DNA of 64,000 nt, from assembly GCA_004154925.1 (NCBI GenBank), contig QJNS01000171.1, forward strand, positions 106,909-170,908, in the 5' to 3' direction. This DNA is from Monosporascus cannonballus. Lineage: Eukaryota > Ascomycota > Sordariomycetes > Xylariales. Below the pieces are notes generated by a model, which was given only the letters and a program-made list of their open reading frames with translations, was not told the origin of the DNA and searched no databases. This document shows positions 23,630 to 36,899 of the stretch, in pieces (the stretch's first letter is position 1; the number at the start of each line of letters is the position of its first letter). Position numbers and translations under genes: made by a program.

Positions 23630-24900
23630 TTTTAGGCTCGAATTCGGGAACTGGAAAAAGAAGTTTAACAGCTTAGGGTTACGCTATTTGTCTAATTATT
23701 TTTCGCCCGCACAAAATTTAAAAATTTAGAAGTTTACGATAAAAAAAGTAACCTTTAGACCTTTTTTAATTTAGGTACGAGTTTACCTTGCTTTCTAGAC
23801 TTTAACGATCTAGCAAATATAGTTCTAGCAATAGGAATATATCTAATAGGAAATGTGGTTAATTAATTTAAGCCTATTATGAAAAATGTTTTGGAAATAT
23901 GAAAACTAAATAAAAAAAATTTATTAATAAGATTTTTTTATTTTATATCAATTTCGAAAACAAAATGCGCGATAATTTCGGTAATCCGGATAAAAAACAA
24001 TTTGCAGCTTAATAATTCCTGTAATTACGATAAAAAGGATTTATATCTAAATATGCCGTAACTTTTAAGAATTTTGCGGCTAAGGCCGGATAAGGAGATA
24101 ATAACGCTAACGCCTTTATTAATATATTTTATAAAAGGTTAAAAGATAATATAAAAAATAAGTTTATTCGAATTAAATAATTAATTACCATAAATCGATA
24201 TATTATAAAAGTAATTAAGGTTAATAATCGATAATCTAAAAAATAATAAAAAAAAGAAAATATGTTTTACGTTTAGGATATAAATTTAATTAAGGAAAAA
24301 AACGAAATATACCTTTTATTTCTTACGGAATAAAGTTAGGTTTTATAGAATGCGGCGTTACCTATAAATAAGATCAAAGCCAGATTAAATGCTTTAATTA
24401 TAGCAAAATAAAACATAAGGTTTATAAATATAAAAAATCTAAATAATTACAGTAAAATATTTGGATCCCTATACCGAAAAGTTAATTCAAAAATAATTAA
24501 AGAAATAATAGTAAAATTATTAATATGATTTAAACCAAATATATATTAAGTTTACGACAAAAGCTTTAATAAGGAATATTTCGATAAAAAGTATAACGAA
24601 AAATACGAAAAACCAAAAAGTGAATTTAATATATATCGTAAATATAATAAAAAGCAATATAAAAATAATTACGCGAAAATTAGAATTAAACGGAAACAAT
24701 TTATTCCGGAACCTTTGATCGATATAGTAGAATATATGCTATATACTGTCGACGACGGGAATATCCCGATTATAAAAAATAAAAACAATATACTTATAAA
24801 CGAATTATCCGTATATATTATAAAGGATTCGATTTTTTAAACCGTACCGAAAATAATAAGGACGACGAGTAATAATATTGATAATTTCGAATTATAATCT
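23630..24900 (+). pseudogene. C1 gag, main part
   Basis: Continues the gag that opens at ATG 9753. After the B1 insertion it reads ARIRELEKEVQQLRVTLFV and on into a capsid-like region. A decayed CCHC knuckle (CFNYSKIKHKVYKY) lies at about 24391-24435. Confidence 0.7.
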
Positions 24901-25399
24901 TAAAATATATTTAATAATTGGCCGAAACAAAAAATTAGCTTAAAAAATAATATTGACAAAAAACTTTTTTGTTATTATAAATAATATAATTACTAAACAG
25001 AAAAAAAGTTAATCCAGCGTATGGTAAAAAAGCATTATTAAAAAGTTGTTACAAATCTTTATTTTTAATTAGCATTTATTATAAATCCTTAAAAAAAGTT
25101 ATTAAAAAATACGTTAATTTATAAAAAATCTTTAAAACCATAATAAAAATAACGCATAATAAGATATAATCGCAAACATAAAAAAACAATTTATTAAATA
25201 AGAAAAGAAATTATAAAAAATTTAAATGTAATTAATACGGTTTAAAAGAATAATACGCCGGCAATAATAACAGATATAATAATTTAATATATTAAACAAA
25301 AATGTGAACAAAATTCGATAAATTCGAATAGAAATTAAAAAAAAAGATTATTTATAAAAAGCCGTAAAATAACGAAACCTAAAGAAATTAAAAGAAACT

Positions 25400-27330
25400 T
25401 TTAAAAAAGGCTTTAAACGTAACAATAAAAAATATTAACAACCTTATATTTTTGAATATACAAATCGGAATATATTAATATACCGTAATGGTAGATTACA
25501 AAATTCAAAACAGGAATTATATCATACTAAATATAATTAATAAAATTAAATTATTATAGAGATATAAGTTAAAACCTTATATAATAACGAATACCGAAAA
25601 TTAAGAATTTGTTTACGATAACGGAAAAATATATGCCAAATTAATTATTTCGAAATTTTTATTAAATAATAATATTAAATAATTAATTTCGATATCGTTT
25701 TATTCAGGAATTATGATATAATTTTAAAATTATTATGGATATATCAATGTAAAATTTGGATTAACGGTAATATTAATTAAATAAAATTTATTTTACTCTT
25801 TATTAACAAATAAAAATATAAAAACATAATAAAAGCCTTATTATCTAAAAGAACAAAATATAAAAAAAGAACGGGAATTAAAAATAAATATAACGTATCG
25901 TTATTATTATTAAACCGAAATTAAAACAATTAAATAACAATTTAAAATAATAAAAACAATAATTTTAAAAATTAAAAACTTTTATTAATATATTATTATA
26001 ATATTATAAATATAAATAACTTTTTCATAAAAAGTTCGATACAAAATTATTAAAATATAGGGAATAAAATTACGAAATAATTCTTAAAATAGGATTTTCG
26101 ACGAAATTGTACCTTATTTATAATCTTAATAAAACCAAATCACGTATTTTTAAAGAATATTTAAAAAATCGGCTATAAAAAATAAATTTAATTTTTAAAA
26201 TTACTAATAAAATATCTTGTGTTTTTCGTATATAAAAGAAACGGAAAGTTATAACTTATAATTAATTATTTATTATTAAACGATATTATTATTAAAAATT
26301 AAACATTATTATTTTTAATTACAAAAATAAAAAACAGATTTTACGGAATTAAATAATTTATAATATTCGATTTTAAAAATAAATATTACTTAATTAAAAT
26401 TAAAAAAGAATACGAATAAAAAATAAACTTTAAAGTAAAATACGGATTATTTAAATATTTAATTATATTAATAAGATTTAAAAACGTATTAATAATTTTC
26501 TAACGAATAATTAATTATATATTACGAAAATACCTTAATATTTTTATTATTTATTATTTCGACAATATTTTTATTTTTATAAAAACAGAAAAAATATATA
26601 TAAAATATATTTATAAAAGTTTTTAAACTTTATAAAACGTAAAATTATTTATTAATACCGAAAAAAATTAATTCCATATATAAGAAATAAAATATTTAAA
26701 ATATATTATGATTTTAAGATATATTAAAATAAGTTTTAAAAAAATTATTATAATTACGGAATAATAAATATTAATAACAATTAAGAAAATTCAAATATTC
26801 CTTAAATTCGCTAATTATTACAGGAAATTTATACTAAATTTTAATAAAATAATTATATTCTTAATAAATCTTACGAAAAAAAATTTAAATAAACGCCAAA
26901 TATAAAAAAAATATTTTAAAATCTTAAGGATATAATTATTAAAAAATTAATATTAATTATATATAATTTAAATTGCTTTATTATGTTAAAAACCGATATT
27001 TCGGATTACGTATTAAATATAATAATCAAATAACGAAATAATTAAAGTAAATTATATCTTATTATATTCTTTTCGTATAAATTAAAAGGAACCAAATTTA
27101 ATTATAATATTCCAAATAAAAGATTTATAATTATTATTATAGTATTTCGGAAATTTAAATATTTTTTAAGAAAGAATTTATACCAGGTTAAAATTTATAT
27201 AAATTATTAAGATTTTACCCGATTTATTACGATTAAGGAATTTATAAAACGGTAATTTCGTTACGCGAAAAAATTAGTAAATTTCGATTTTGTTATTATC
27301 TATAAAAAAAAATCAAAAAACGGTAAAATA
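25400..27330 (+). pseudogene. C1 retropepsin, RT and RNase H, decayed
   Basis: A decayed protease block (MVDY) lies near 25485 and the DIIL-LLWI segment near 25710. RT blocks include a decayed LR-V--YR-LN near 26240 and YFDN (from YLDD or YFDD) near 26550. An RNase H segment follows to about 27330. Stops are frequent. Confidence 0.7.
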
Positions 27331-27399
27331 AATATTTTAAGTAATTAATTAAATTATAAAAAAACTTAATTAAAATTAATTATATAATTTTTGATATTA

Positions 27400-28250
27400 T
27401 TACAGAAAAATATTTACGTTTATAACAAATTACGATAATTCAGGTAATATTTTTCGACATATATCAAAAAATTTAATAATATAATGACGATTTTCTAAAA
27501 AATTAAAAAATAAATAAAATGCAAATTTTAGAAAAATATTAAAAGGATTTACTACGACAAATATATAAATATTAATTATATAAATATTTAAAAATACATA
27601 AAATCCTAAAACAACTTTAATATATATAGATTTTTTTTAAAACTGTAATTAACGGTATAAAAAATTATATAGCAAAACAATATTTACGCTAAAATAAAGA
27701 CTCGACGATACAAACCATACAGAAAATTACAATTATTACCAATTATAAAATAATTATAATATTTAATTATATTTGATTTTATTATTAAATTTTTTTATAT
27801 TAAAAAACATAATTACAAAAATATATTACGATAACATTTTCGTAATTATTAACCGATTTACGAAGTCTTTTTATTTTTTATTATATTACGAAAATATAAA
27901 TAGCGAATAATTAATATATATTTTTTTAAATATATTTTTATTATATATAAATTAAGAATGGAAATTATATTAAACAAAAAATCGACATTCGTATTTAAAT
28001 TTTGTCAAAGCCTTATAATATAAATCGGCTAAAACCACAAATTATTTAACGTATTTAAATTTTAAATAAATAAATAAATTAAATAAATAAATTAAATTTT
28101 AAAAGCTTATTTACAATATTATATTAATTATAAATAAAATAATTAAATGAAAAATTTATTAATCGTATAACTAATTTATAATATTAATTATTACAAAAAT
28201 ATTAAAATAATACTTAAGAACGCAAATTTTGATTTTATTCTAAAAATTTA
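27400..28250 (+). pseudogene. C1 integrase core, decayed
   Basis: Includes VDRFTK-like sequence near 27850 and the YHLQ-D-Q--RINQILK-YLQYYIN block near 28035-28110. This is the RIP form of the usual HPQTDGQTER motif. Confidence 0.7.
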
Positions 28251-28649
28251 CAGAAAAGTATGCAACGACGGTTTAATTAATATTAAAATAATCCTTATAT
28301 TAGAATAATTATATTAATTATATTAAAAAATAAAGACAGAATTAAGATTCGTACGGAATTAAATAAGTAAGTATTATAACCAAAAAAAAGTTAAAAAGAT
28401 TAATTTTCGAAAAAGGGAAAATGGTTTTTTTCGTTATCAAAAACATTTAAATAAAGCGATCTATCAAAAAACTCGATTTTAGATATATCAGTCCATATAA
28501 AATCGCCAAAAAGTCTTAGAAAACAATTATTAATTAAAACTTTTACCAAAAGTTAAACTTTATTCAATTTTTTACGTTTTTTTATTCAAGTTAACAGCAA
28601 ATATAATTAAAATATATATGGCATAAAACGATATGGAAATAAAAAATAA

Positions 28650-28775
28650 ATAAGCATACGAAATGGAAAAAATGTTTAATATACGAAAACAAAATAAATT
28701 TATCTAATACCTGATTAAATGGAAAAAATATCCAGATTTCGAAAATACTTGAAAACCTGCCAAAAATCTTATTGG
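28650..28775 (+). pseudogene. C1 chromodomain, decayed
   Basis: Reads MEKMFNIRKQNKFI-YLIKW followed by KKYPDFENT, nearly the same as the B1 chromodomain. Confidence 0.8.
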
Positions 28776-28799
28776 CGCTTCACGTCTGTTAAAGAATTT

Positions 28800-29517
28800 T
28801 CACTAGCAATAACGGGGTTACCAAAGAAAGCATTTTAGTCAAGGTTTTCGGAAATGGACCAGCTAAGGGAATTAAGAGATAATATAAAAAAAGGAACTTC
28901 AGCTTCCGTATATTTCTATTCGTCCAGCTTATTTATTAACTGAAAACCGCGATTAATAATTTTAATTCCTTTAATGTAAAAAAATTTCTTTTAACGACGA
29001 AAACGAAAAAGGTAATTAATGGTTTCGTTAATATTACGTTATTTGGATATTAAATCCTTTTTTAATTTTTGCTAAAAGTGCAAAAGCGTTTTTTTAATAA
29101 CAGTTTTTTTGCGATTTAAACGATTTTTTTCCTAATACAACGAAAGGAATCGATTAAAACGTTAAAATTATCGCAGCGACGATAATTTTTAATATATTCG
29201 TTATAACAACGAATTTCTTTAATTATTTGACAGCTGGTACCATTTTCGAAATAAGGCGTATATAGCATAATTTCGAATCCAAATTTGATAATATGAGCAA
29301 TTAAAAAATCTAGGTTTTCTTTTTGATTAGGACGATTACAAGGCTTACGGTTAATAATACGACCTGCCATAATAAAGGAGGATAACTTACTAAGAAAGTC
29401 TTTAAGGGAAAAGATCCTAAAAAAGGGAGATCGTATTACGACCTGACCCAAAATCGTCCGCAAAAACGGTCGGACCCACAAAAAGAGGATACGTAATTTG
29501 GATTTTTTTGGCATCAA
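28800..29517 (-). pseudogene. antisense Cys-motif ORF of C1 (133 codons still open)
   Basis: The minus strand is open at 29116-29517, the best preserved copy of the antisense module. It reads LDFLIAHIIKFGFEIMLYTP, then C96 (ENGTSCQ), then a cluster C104, Y108 (from Cys) and RRC115D (NYRRCDNF), then SFRCIRKKI. The inferred pattern is CNEC, six residues, CD. Beyond the stop the frame continues in Lys/Leu-rich sequence to about 28850. It lies opposite to C1 between chromodomain and 3' LTR, and its 5' end overlaps the LTR start. Function unknown. Confidence 0.6.
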
Positions 29518-29802
29518 AATTTAAATAAATCTATACAAAACCAACCGAATCTAATAACATTAGATCTATAATAACGTCGAGATCCAATAAAAATCCAATT
29601 AACCTATAAAGATATATACGTTTATTATTTCTATAGTTTAAATAGTTTTAGCTTGCAATATAACATCGTTACCCAAGGCACCCTTGGTATTACGAAACGT
29701 AATACGTTACTATATTTATTGCTCAGATTCTCACGAAACTCCTGTTAATATAAACCCGTCGACTTAAGGTTTAATAGTTAGTTAAACCGCCTAGCCGTCA
29801 CA
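29434..29802 (+). repeat. C1 3' LTR
   Basis: 369 bp, begins tattacgacctgaccc (decayed) and ends ctagccgtcaca before the TSD gttat. Confidence 0.9.
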
Positions 29803-29807
29803 GTTAT

Positions 29808-29937
29808 TTAAGGCATTTTTGATATTACGAGACGTAATACGTTATTATATTTATTGCTTAGATTTTTATAATATTTCTGTTAACATAAACCCGTTAACTT
29901 AAGGTTTAATAATTGGTTAAACTGTTTAGCCGTTATA
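29808..29937 (+). repeat. B2 5' LTR, second part
   Basis: The continuation of 9074-9322 after C1. Together they make 379 bp, equal to the 3' LTR. Confidence 0.85.
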
Positions 29938-31350
29938 CGTTGCAAATTTTTATTTAATAATACCGTCAGACTTTACGCAAAATTTAATATTATTAAAATA
30001 TCGACCAGCGTTTAGAAAACCTTTATTTAGTAGTTTTAGATTCGAATTCGGAAATTGGAAAAAAAAAATCCGACAAATTAGGGTTATGTTATTTGCCTTA
30101 CCCTTTTTCGCCCGTATGAAATCTAAGAAGCCGGAGCTCTATAATAAAAAAGGTAACCTTTAGATTTTTTTAATTTAAGTACGAATTTACTTTTGTTTTT
30201 TAAATCTTAATAACCTAGCGGATTAGGTCTTAGTGAAAGGAGCATATTTGACGGAAAATGCGATTAATTAATTTGAACCCATTATAAAAATTTTCCTGGA
30301 AATAGGAAAGCCGGATGAAAAGGATTTTATTAATAAGATTTTTTTATTCTATATTAATCTCGAAAATAAAGTATGCGATAATTTCGGCAATTCGGATAAA
30401 TAATAATTTGTGGCTTAGTAATTTTTGTAATTCCGATAAAAAGGACTTACGTTTAAATACGCCGTAACCTTTAAAAGTTTTGTAATTAAGGCGAATTGGA
30501 GAAATAACGAAACCGATATCTTTATCGGTATATTTTACAAAAGGTTAAAAAATAATATAAAGGATAAGATTATTCGGATCGAACGACCAGTTGCCCTAGA
30601 CCGGTATATCGTAAAGGTAATCAAGATTAATAATCGGCAGTTTGAAAAATAATAAGAGAAAAAAAGATAATATGCCTTATATTCGGGATATAAGTCCAAT
30701 TAGGGGAAAAAACGAAACGTATCTCTTACTTCTTATAAAACGGCGATAAAACCTATGGAATTCGGCGTTACCTACCGACAAAATTAAAATTAAATTAAGT
30801 GCCTTAATTGTGGCAAAATGGGATATAAAGTTTATAAATGCAAAAAGCCCAAAAAGCTACGATAGGATAACTGGACCCTTATATTAAAAAAATAACCTAA
30901 AAACAATTAAGGAAATATTAATAAAATTATTAATATAATTTAAGTTAAATACGTATCAAGTTAACGATAAAAAGTTTAATAAGGATTATCCCGATAAAAA
31001 ATCTGACGAAAAATGCGAAAAGCCAAAAAGCTGGCTTAATGAGTATTACGAATATAATAAAAAATATTATGAAGATAATTAAGCAAATACCAGAATTAGA
31101 CAAAAGAAATTTATCCCAGAACCTTTAACTAATATGGCAAAATGCATGCCATATATTGTCGACGACGAAAATATCTTAATTACGAAAAGTAAAAGCAGTA
31201 TATTTACGAACGAATTACTCGTATATAGTATAAGGAATTCGATTTTTTAAATCGTACCGGAAATAATAAGGAAAATAAATAATAATATCGGTATTTTCGA
31301 ACCATAGCCCCAGGAAATATTTAGCGGCTGGCTAAAATAAAAAGCTGGCC
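29938..31350 (+). pseudogene. B2 gag with nearly intact CCHC knuckle
   Basis: Gag homologous to C1 and B1. The initiator ATG appears as ATA. The knuckle at 30800-30841 reads CLNCGKMGYKVYKC, with all three Cys kept and only His to Tyr changed. Stops are frequent elsewhere. Confidence 0.75.
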
Positions 31351-31849
31351 CGAAAAAAAACAATATTTATAAAAAAACCCTTTTATTATTATGGATAATA
31401 TGATTACTAAACGGAAAAGGAATTAATTTAGCATACGGTAAAAAGACTTTATCAGAGAATTATTACGGATTTTCATTTTTAATTAATATTTATTATAAAT
31501 CCCAATGAAAAAAAGCTATTAAAGAAAAAATACGTTAATTTATAAATCTTTGGAATAACCGTTAAAATAATGCATAATAAGATATAATTATAAATATAAG
31601 AAAATAATTTATTAGATAAGGAAAAAACCTGTAAAAAATTTAAAAATAATTAATATAATTCGAAAAAAGTAATACGCCGGTAATAGAGACAGATATAATA
31701 ATTTAATATACTAAATAAAAGAATACACATAAAGTTCGACAAATTAGAATAAAAATTATAAGAAAAAGGTTACTTATAAGAAAATCGTAAAATAACAAAA
31801 CTTAAAAAAGTTAAAAGGAATTTCCAAAAAAGGCTTTAAACATAACAAT

Positions 31850-33830
31850 AAAAGACGTTAACAATCTTATTATTTTGGAAATATAAATCGGAACGTAATG
31901 GTATACCGTAATGGTGGATTACGGAGCTCTAGGCGAAAATTACATTGCACCAAATATAATTAATAAATTTAAATTATTATAGAAATATAAATTAAAACTT
32001 TGTATAATAACGAATACCGAAAATTAAGAATTCGTTTACAATAATAAAACAATTATGTACGAAATTAATTACTTTAAGATTTTTATTAAAAGATAATATT
32101 AAACGGTTAATTTCGATATCGTTTTATTTAGGAATTACAATATAATTTTAAAATTATTATGGATACGCCAGTACGAAATTTTCATTAATAGCAAAACTAC
32201 CCAAATAAAGTTACTTTTATTTTTTATTAATAAACGAAAAAAAAAGAAATTAAGATCTTAATATTCGATCGATAATAACGACATATATAAATATAAGAAT
32301 ATAACAGAAATTTTATTACCTAAAGAAATAAGATATAAAAAAGAACGGGCATTAAAGAAAACTATAACATATTATTATTATTATTAAACCGAAATTAAAA
32401 TAATTAAATAACAATTTGGGATAATACAAATAATAACCTTAAAAATTGGAAAATTTAATTAATATATTATTATAATACTATAAATATAAATAACTTTTTA
32501 AAAAGAACTTAATATAAAATTATTAGAATATAACGATTAAAATTATGAAATAATGTTTAAAAAAAGATTTTCGATAAAGTTTTACCTTATTTATAACTTT
32601 AACAAAAACGAATTACGTATTTTTAAAAAATATTTGGAAAATTGGTTACAAAATAAATAATTTAATTTTAAAATTATTAATAAATTACTTAATATTTGTG
32701 TACTTAAAATAAACGGAAAATTGCAATTTATAATTAATTATCGTTAATTAAATAATATTATTATTAACGATCGAATATTATCATTTTTAATTACGTAAAT
32801 AAAAAATTAATTTTATGGAACTAAATAATTTATAACATTTAATCTTAAAAATAAATATAACCTTATTAAAATTAAAAAGAATACAAATAAAAAATAATTT
32901 TTAAAATAAAGTACGGATTATTTAAATATTTAATTATATTAATAGGATTTACGAACGTATTAATAACGTTTTAACGAATAATTAATTACGTATTACGAAA
33001 ATATTTTGATATTTTCGGTATTTATTATTTTAATAATATTTTTATTTTTTAAATATAAAAAGAAATTAACGTAAAATATATTCATAAAACTTTTTAAATT
33101 TTATAAAATATAAATTTATTTATTAACGCAAAAAATATTAATTTTATATATAAAAAATAAAATATTTAAGATATATTATTACCTCAAAATATATTAAAAT
33201 AAACCTTAAAAATCTCGTTATAATTATAAAATAATAAACGTTAATAACGATTAAAAAAGTACAAATATTTCTTAGATTTGTTAATTATTATAAAAAATTT
33301 ATTCGAAATTTTAACAAAATAATTATATCTTTAATAAATTTTACGAAAAAAAAAATTTAAATAAACGTTAAATACGGAAAAAATATTTTAAAATATTAAG
33401 GATATAATTATTAACGAACTAATATTAATTATATATAATTTAAACCGCCTCGTTAAATAAAAAGCCGATATTTCGGATTACGTATTAAACGTAATAATTA
33501 AATAACAAAATAATTAAGGCAAATTATACCTTATGATATTTTTTTCGTACAAATTAAAAGGAGCCGAATTTAATTACAATATTTCAAATAAAAAATTTAT
33601 AATTATTATTATGGCATTTTAAGAATTTAAGTATTTTTAAAAGGAAATTTATATTAGGTTAAAATTTACACGGATTATTAAAATCTTATCCGTTTTATTA
33701 CGATTAAGGAATTTATAAAACGATAATTTTAATATGTAAAAAAATTGGCGAACTTTAATTTCGTTATTATTTACAAAAAAAAATTAAAAAATAACAAAAT
33801 AAATACTGAAAATAAATAATTAAATTTTTA
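31850..33830 (+). pseudogene. B2 retropepsin, RT and RNase H, decayed
   Basis: The protease region (VMVDYGA) is near 31910 and RT from about 32600. The active-site block is YFNN near 33025 (both Asp to Asn by G to A). RNase H relic extends to about 33800. Confidence 0.7.
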
Positions 33831-33839
33831 AAAAAATTA

Positions 33840-34750
33840 ATTAAAATTAATTATATAATTTTTGATATTATTATAAAACGATATTTATATTTATAAGAAA
33901 TTACGATAATTCGGGTAATATTTTACGATATATATTAAAAAATTTGATAATATAATAATAATTTTTTAAAAAATTAAAAAATAAATAAAATATAAATTTT
34001 AAAGAAATACCAGAAATGTTTAGTACGAAAAATATACGAATATTAATTATACGGATATCTAGGGATCCATAAAGTCCTTAAGTAATTTTAACATATATAT
34101 TCTTTTTTTTAATTTAAAATTAATAATATAAAAAGTTATACGGTAATATAATATTTACGCCAAAGTAAAAACTCGACGATATAAGCCTTACGGAAAATTA
34201 TAATTAGTATTAATTGCCAAATAACCATAATATATAATCATATTCGATTATATTATTAAACTTTTTATATTAAATAATTTTAATTACAAAAATATATTAC
34301 GATAGCATTTTCGTTATTATTAACCGATTTACGAAATATTTCTATTTTTTACCATATTACGAAAATATAAACGCCGAATAATTAATATATATGTTTTAAA
34401 TTAGATTTTTAATATATACGAATTATTAATAAAATTATGTCAAATAAAGGATTAATATTCGTATCTAATTTTTAATAAGGTTTAATAATATAAATCGGAT
34501 TAAATTATAAATTATTTAACGTATTTAAACTGTAAACGGATTAATAAATAAAATAAATAAATTAAACCTTAAAAACCTATTTATGATATTATATTAATTA
34601 CGAATAAAATAATTAAGTTATAAAATTGCTAATGGTATAATTAATTTACAATATTACTTATTACGAAAATATCAAAATAATATTTACGAACGTAAATATT
34701 GATTTTATTTTAAAATTTTATAAAAAAATACGTAATAATAATCTAATTAA
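33840..34750 (+). pseudogene. B2 integrase core, decayed
   Basis: Matches C1 in position and fragments, including VNRFTK-like sequence near 34320 and a decayed HPQTDGQTER block near 34510. Confidence 0.65.
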
Positions 34751-35109
34751 TATTAAAATAATTTTTACGTTAAAGTAATTACGATAGTTATATTAAAAAA
34801 TAAAATTAAAATTAAAATTCGTACGGAATTAAATAAGCAAATATTATAACCAAGAAAGGTTAAAGGAACCAATTTTCGAAAAGGGGGAAATAATTTTTTC
34901 GCCATAAAAAACATTCAAATAAAATAACCTAATAGAAAATTCGATTTCAAATATATCGGTCTATATAAGATCGCCCAAAAAAATCTTAGAAAATAATTAC
35001 CGATTAAAACTTTTACCAAAAATCAAATTCCATCTAATTTTTCATATTTCTTTACTCGAATTAATAACAGATATATTCAAAATACATACGGCATAAAACG
35101 ATATAAAAA

Positions 35110-35250
35110 TGGAAAACGAATAAATATACGAAATAAAAAAAATTCTCGATATACGGAAATAAAACGGACTTACCCAGTACCTGATTAAATAAAAAAAGCA
35201 CCCAGATTCCGAAAATATCTAAGAACTCGCCAAAAACCTTATTAGCGCCT
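35110..35250 (+). pseudogene. B2 chromodomain, decayed
   Basis: A relic of -IL-IRK-N-LTQYLI---KHPDSENI, aligned with B1 and C1. It is followed by the start of the antisense relic. Confidence 0.7.
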
Positions 35251-35289
35251 AGCGCTTATTAAAAAACTTTTACTAATATCGACGGAACC

Positions 35290-35900
35290 ACCGAATATAA
35301 TTATATTCTAATTAACGTTTTCTAACGGCCAGGCAACGCCAAAAAGCTTAAGAAAAAAAGCCAAGGCGGCTAAGGAAGTTTCGATATTGGCCTGCTTTTA
35401 ACGCTTTTATTCCTTTAGCTTTTCCAGTAATTACAATTTTTGCTATACCATTTTAACTTTTTTCGAACGAAAAAACGCCTTCTGTTTTCGAAAACGGATT
35501 AACCGCGTAATAGCCTTATTTATTTCTTGTTAATGGCATTTTTGTAATTCCAGAAAACGTTTTTCCGCAAGTACCTTTTCGCATTTTAAACGTTAATTTT
35601 CGGCACGAATATTTTTTAAGGAAAATAAGGGAATCCCGGTACTATCGCAGGAATAGCCACGTTTAACATACGCCCTATATTTAGAAACGTTTTTTTATTA
35701 TTTCGCACGTTTAGCCCTTGGAAAAACATAAGAAATACGGCATAACTTTAAAATTGAAATTATTAAAAATAAAAAGCAGATTTTGACGTCGTATAATGTA
35801 CGAAGGAACCTGACGACGGTTTTTAATAACGCAGGTTAATATCTTGAAAGAAAAAGGTTTACTAAAAAAAATCTTAAAGGCAAAATTTAAAGAAAGGGGA
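35290..35900 (-). pseudogene. antisense Cys-motif/coiled-coil ORF of B2
   Basis: The minus strand near 35600-35700 reads YVKRGYSCDSTGIPLFSLKN, in which the CDSTGIP core is intact. Then comes NIRAENQRLKCEKVLAEKRF, a charged helix, and a RFRKQKAFF segment near 35490. It runs toward the chromodomain and ends in a decayed Ala-rich tail near 35300. It is homologous over its whole length to the plus-strand relic in B1. Confidence 0.65.
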
Positions 35901-35905
35901 AATCG

Positions 35906-36284
35906 TATTATAATTTAAGCCAGCTGAGCCTGCGAAAACGGTCCAGCCAAGATTACAAAGCTACGTTAATTTAAGGCTATGTAATTAGTACTTAGCGGGT
36001 CTTAATTAAGTACAACTAAGCACGACTAAACAGTATTGCAACCGCTTAATAAGGTTTTACTAAATAGAAATAAGCAGTAATAAAGGAATCAGGATATATA
36101 CGCTTATTAATTCCATTATCTAGATAGCTTTAGTTTGCAATATAATATCGTTACCTAAAGTACCCTTGGTATTACAAGACGTAATACGTTACTATATTGA
36201 TTGCTCAGATTCCCACGATACTTCTGCTAACATAAACCCGTCGACTTAAGGTTTAATAGTTGGTTAAACCGCTTAGCCGTCACA
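35906..36284 (+). repeat. B2 3' LTR
   Basis: 379 bp. The start is decayed (tattataattt) and the end is intact (gcttagccgtcaca). Confidence 0.9.
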
Positions 36285-36289
36285 TCAAA

Positions 36290-36720
36290 AATACAACTAA
36301 TACCTTAATAAGACCAAATAATATAACCGTATATTTAAATTACCTGTACCGCATTCAATAAACGGTTTTTTATTAATCGCCCTTTTTAATCCTAATACGG
36401 TAATAAATATCTTTAAAATTAATTTTTAAAAATACTTTGGCTAACCTTCAGCAATTTATTATTTTTAAGATTAAAAGTAAAAAATATTGAATTTTTACCG
36501 TTATCCGATTCAACCCTTTATGATTAACGTATAATCGGAAACTACCGTCTTTTTTAAATACGAATAATATTAATACCTTTACATCCGTTTTCGAATAACG
36601 TATTCGTCTTTCTTTTAAATTTTCTCGGATATATTTTTCGAATATTGTCTTTTAAACTTTCGAAATAAGGTAAATTAAGCCGAATAAAGGCATTTTGTCT
36701 ATGATTAAATTTATTACATA
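36290..36720 (-). pseudogene. K1 RT N-terminal part, decayed
   Basis: The minus strand reads LFVFKKDGSFRLYVNHKGLN, the RIP form of the fungal gypsy block LFV-KKDGSLRLCVDYRGLN, near 36530-36590. FGLIKV (from FGLT(N/K)AP) lies next to the B2 insertion. It continues at 9073 and below. Confidence 0.8.
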
Positions 36721-36899
36721 TTTTGCCATTAATAACTAAAATATTTTTTCGTTATTTTTTTAGAATATATTTGCCGGAAATTTTTCAAGCATATAAAAAG
36801 GTTGGTTATCCTTTATTTCTACTATTTTTCGAATTCCGAGATATCTAACTTTTCGGCTAAACTTATTAAATTAACGGTATAAATTTGCTTACTAGAAAA

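Larger units (their letters stand above)
9323..29802 (+). mobile_element. C1: chromovirus-type gypsy retrotransposon inserted in the B2 LTR
   Basis: LTRs are 9323-9692 and 29434-29802, with a perfect TSD gttat (9318-9322 and 29803-29807). The gag opens at ATG 9753 but is cut at 9793 by B1 and resumes at 23630. Without B1 the element is about 6.6 kb. The order is gag, retropepsin, RT, RNase H, integrase, chromodomain, then an antisense ORF with a Cys motif before the 3' LTR. Confidence 0.92.
9074..36284 (+). mobile_element. B2: chromovirus-type gypsy retrotransposon inserted in K1
   Basis: LTRs are 379 bp: the 5' one is split as 9074-9322 and 29808-29937, and the 3' one is 35906-36284. The TSD is ccaaa (9069-9073) and tcaaa (36285-36289); the single difference is a RIP-type C to T. 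The net element is about 6.7 kb, the same as B1. It lies in the RT gene of K1 and itself received C1 in its 5' LTR. The internal order is gag, retropepsin, RT, RNase H, integrase, chromodomain, antisense Cys-motif ORF. Confidence 0.9.
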
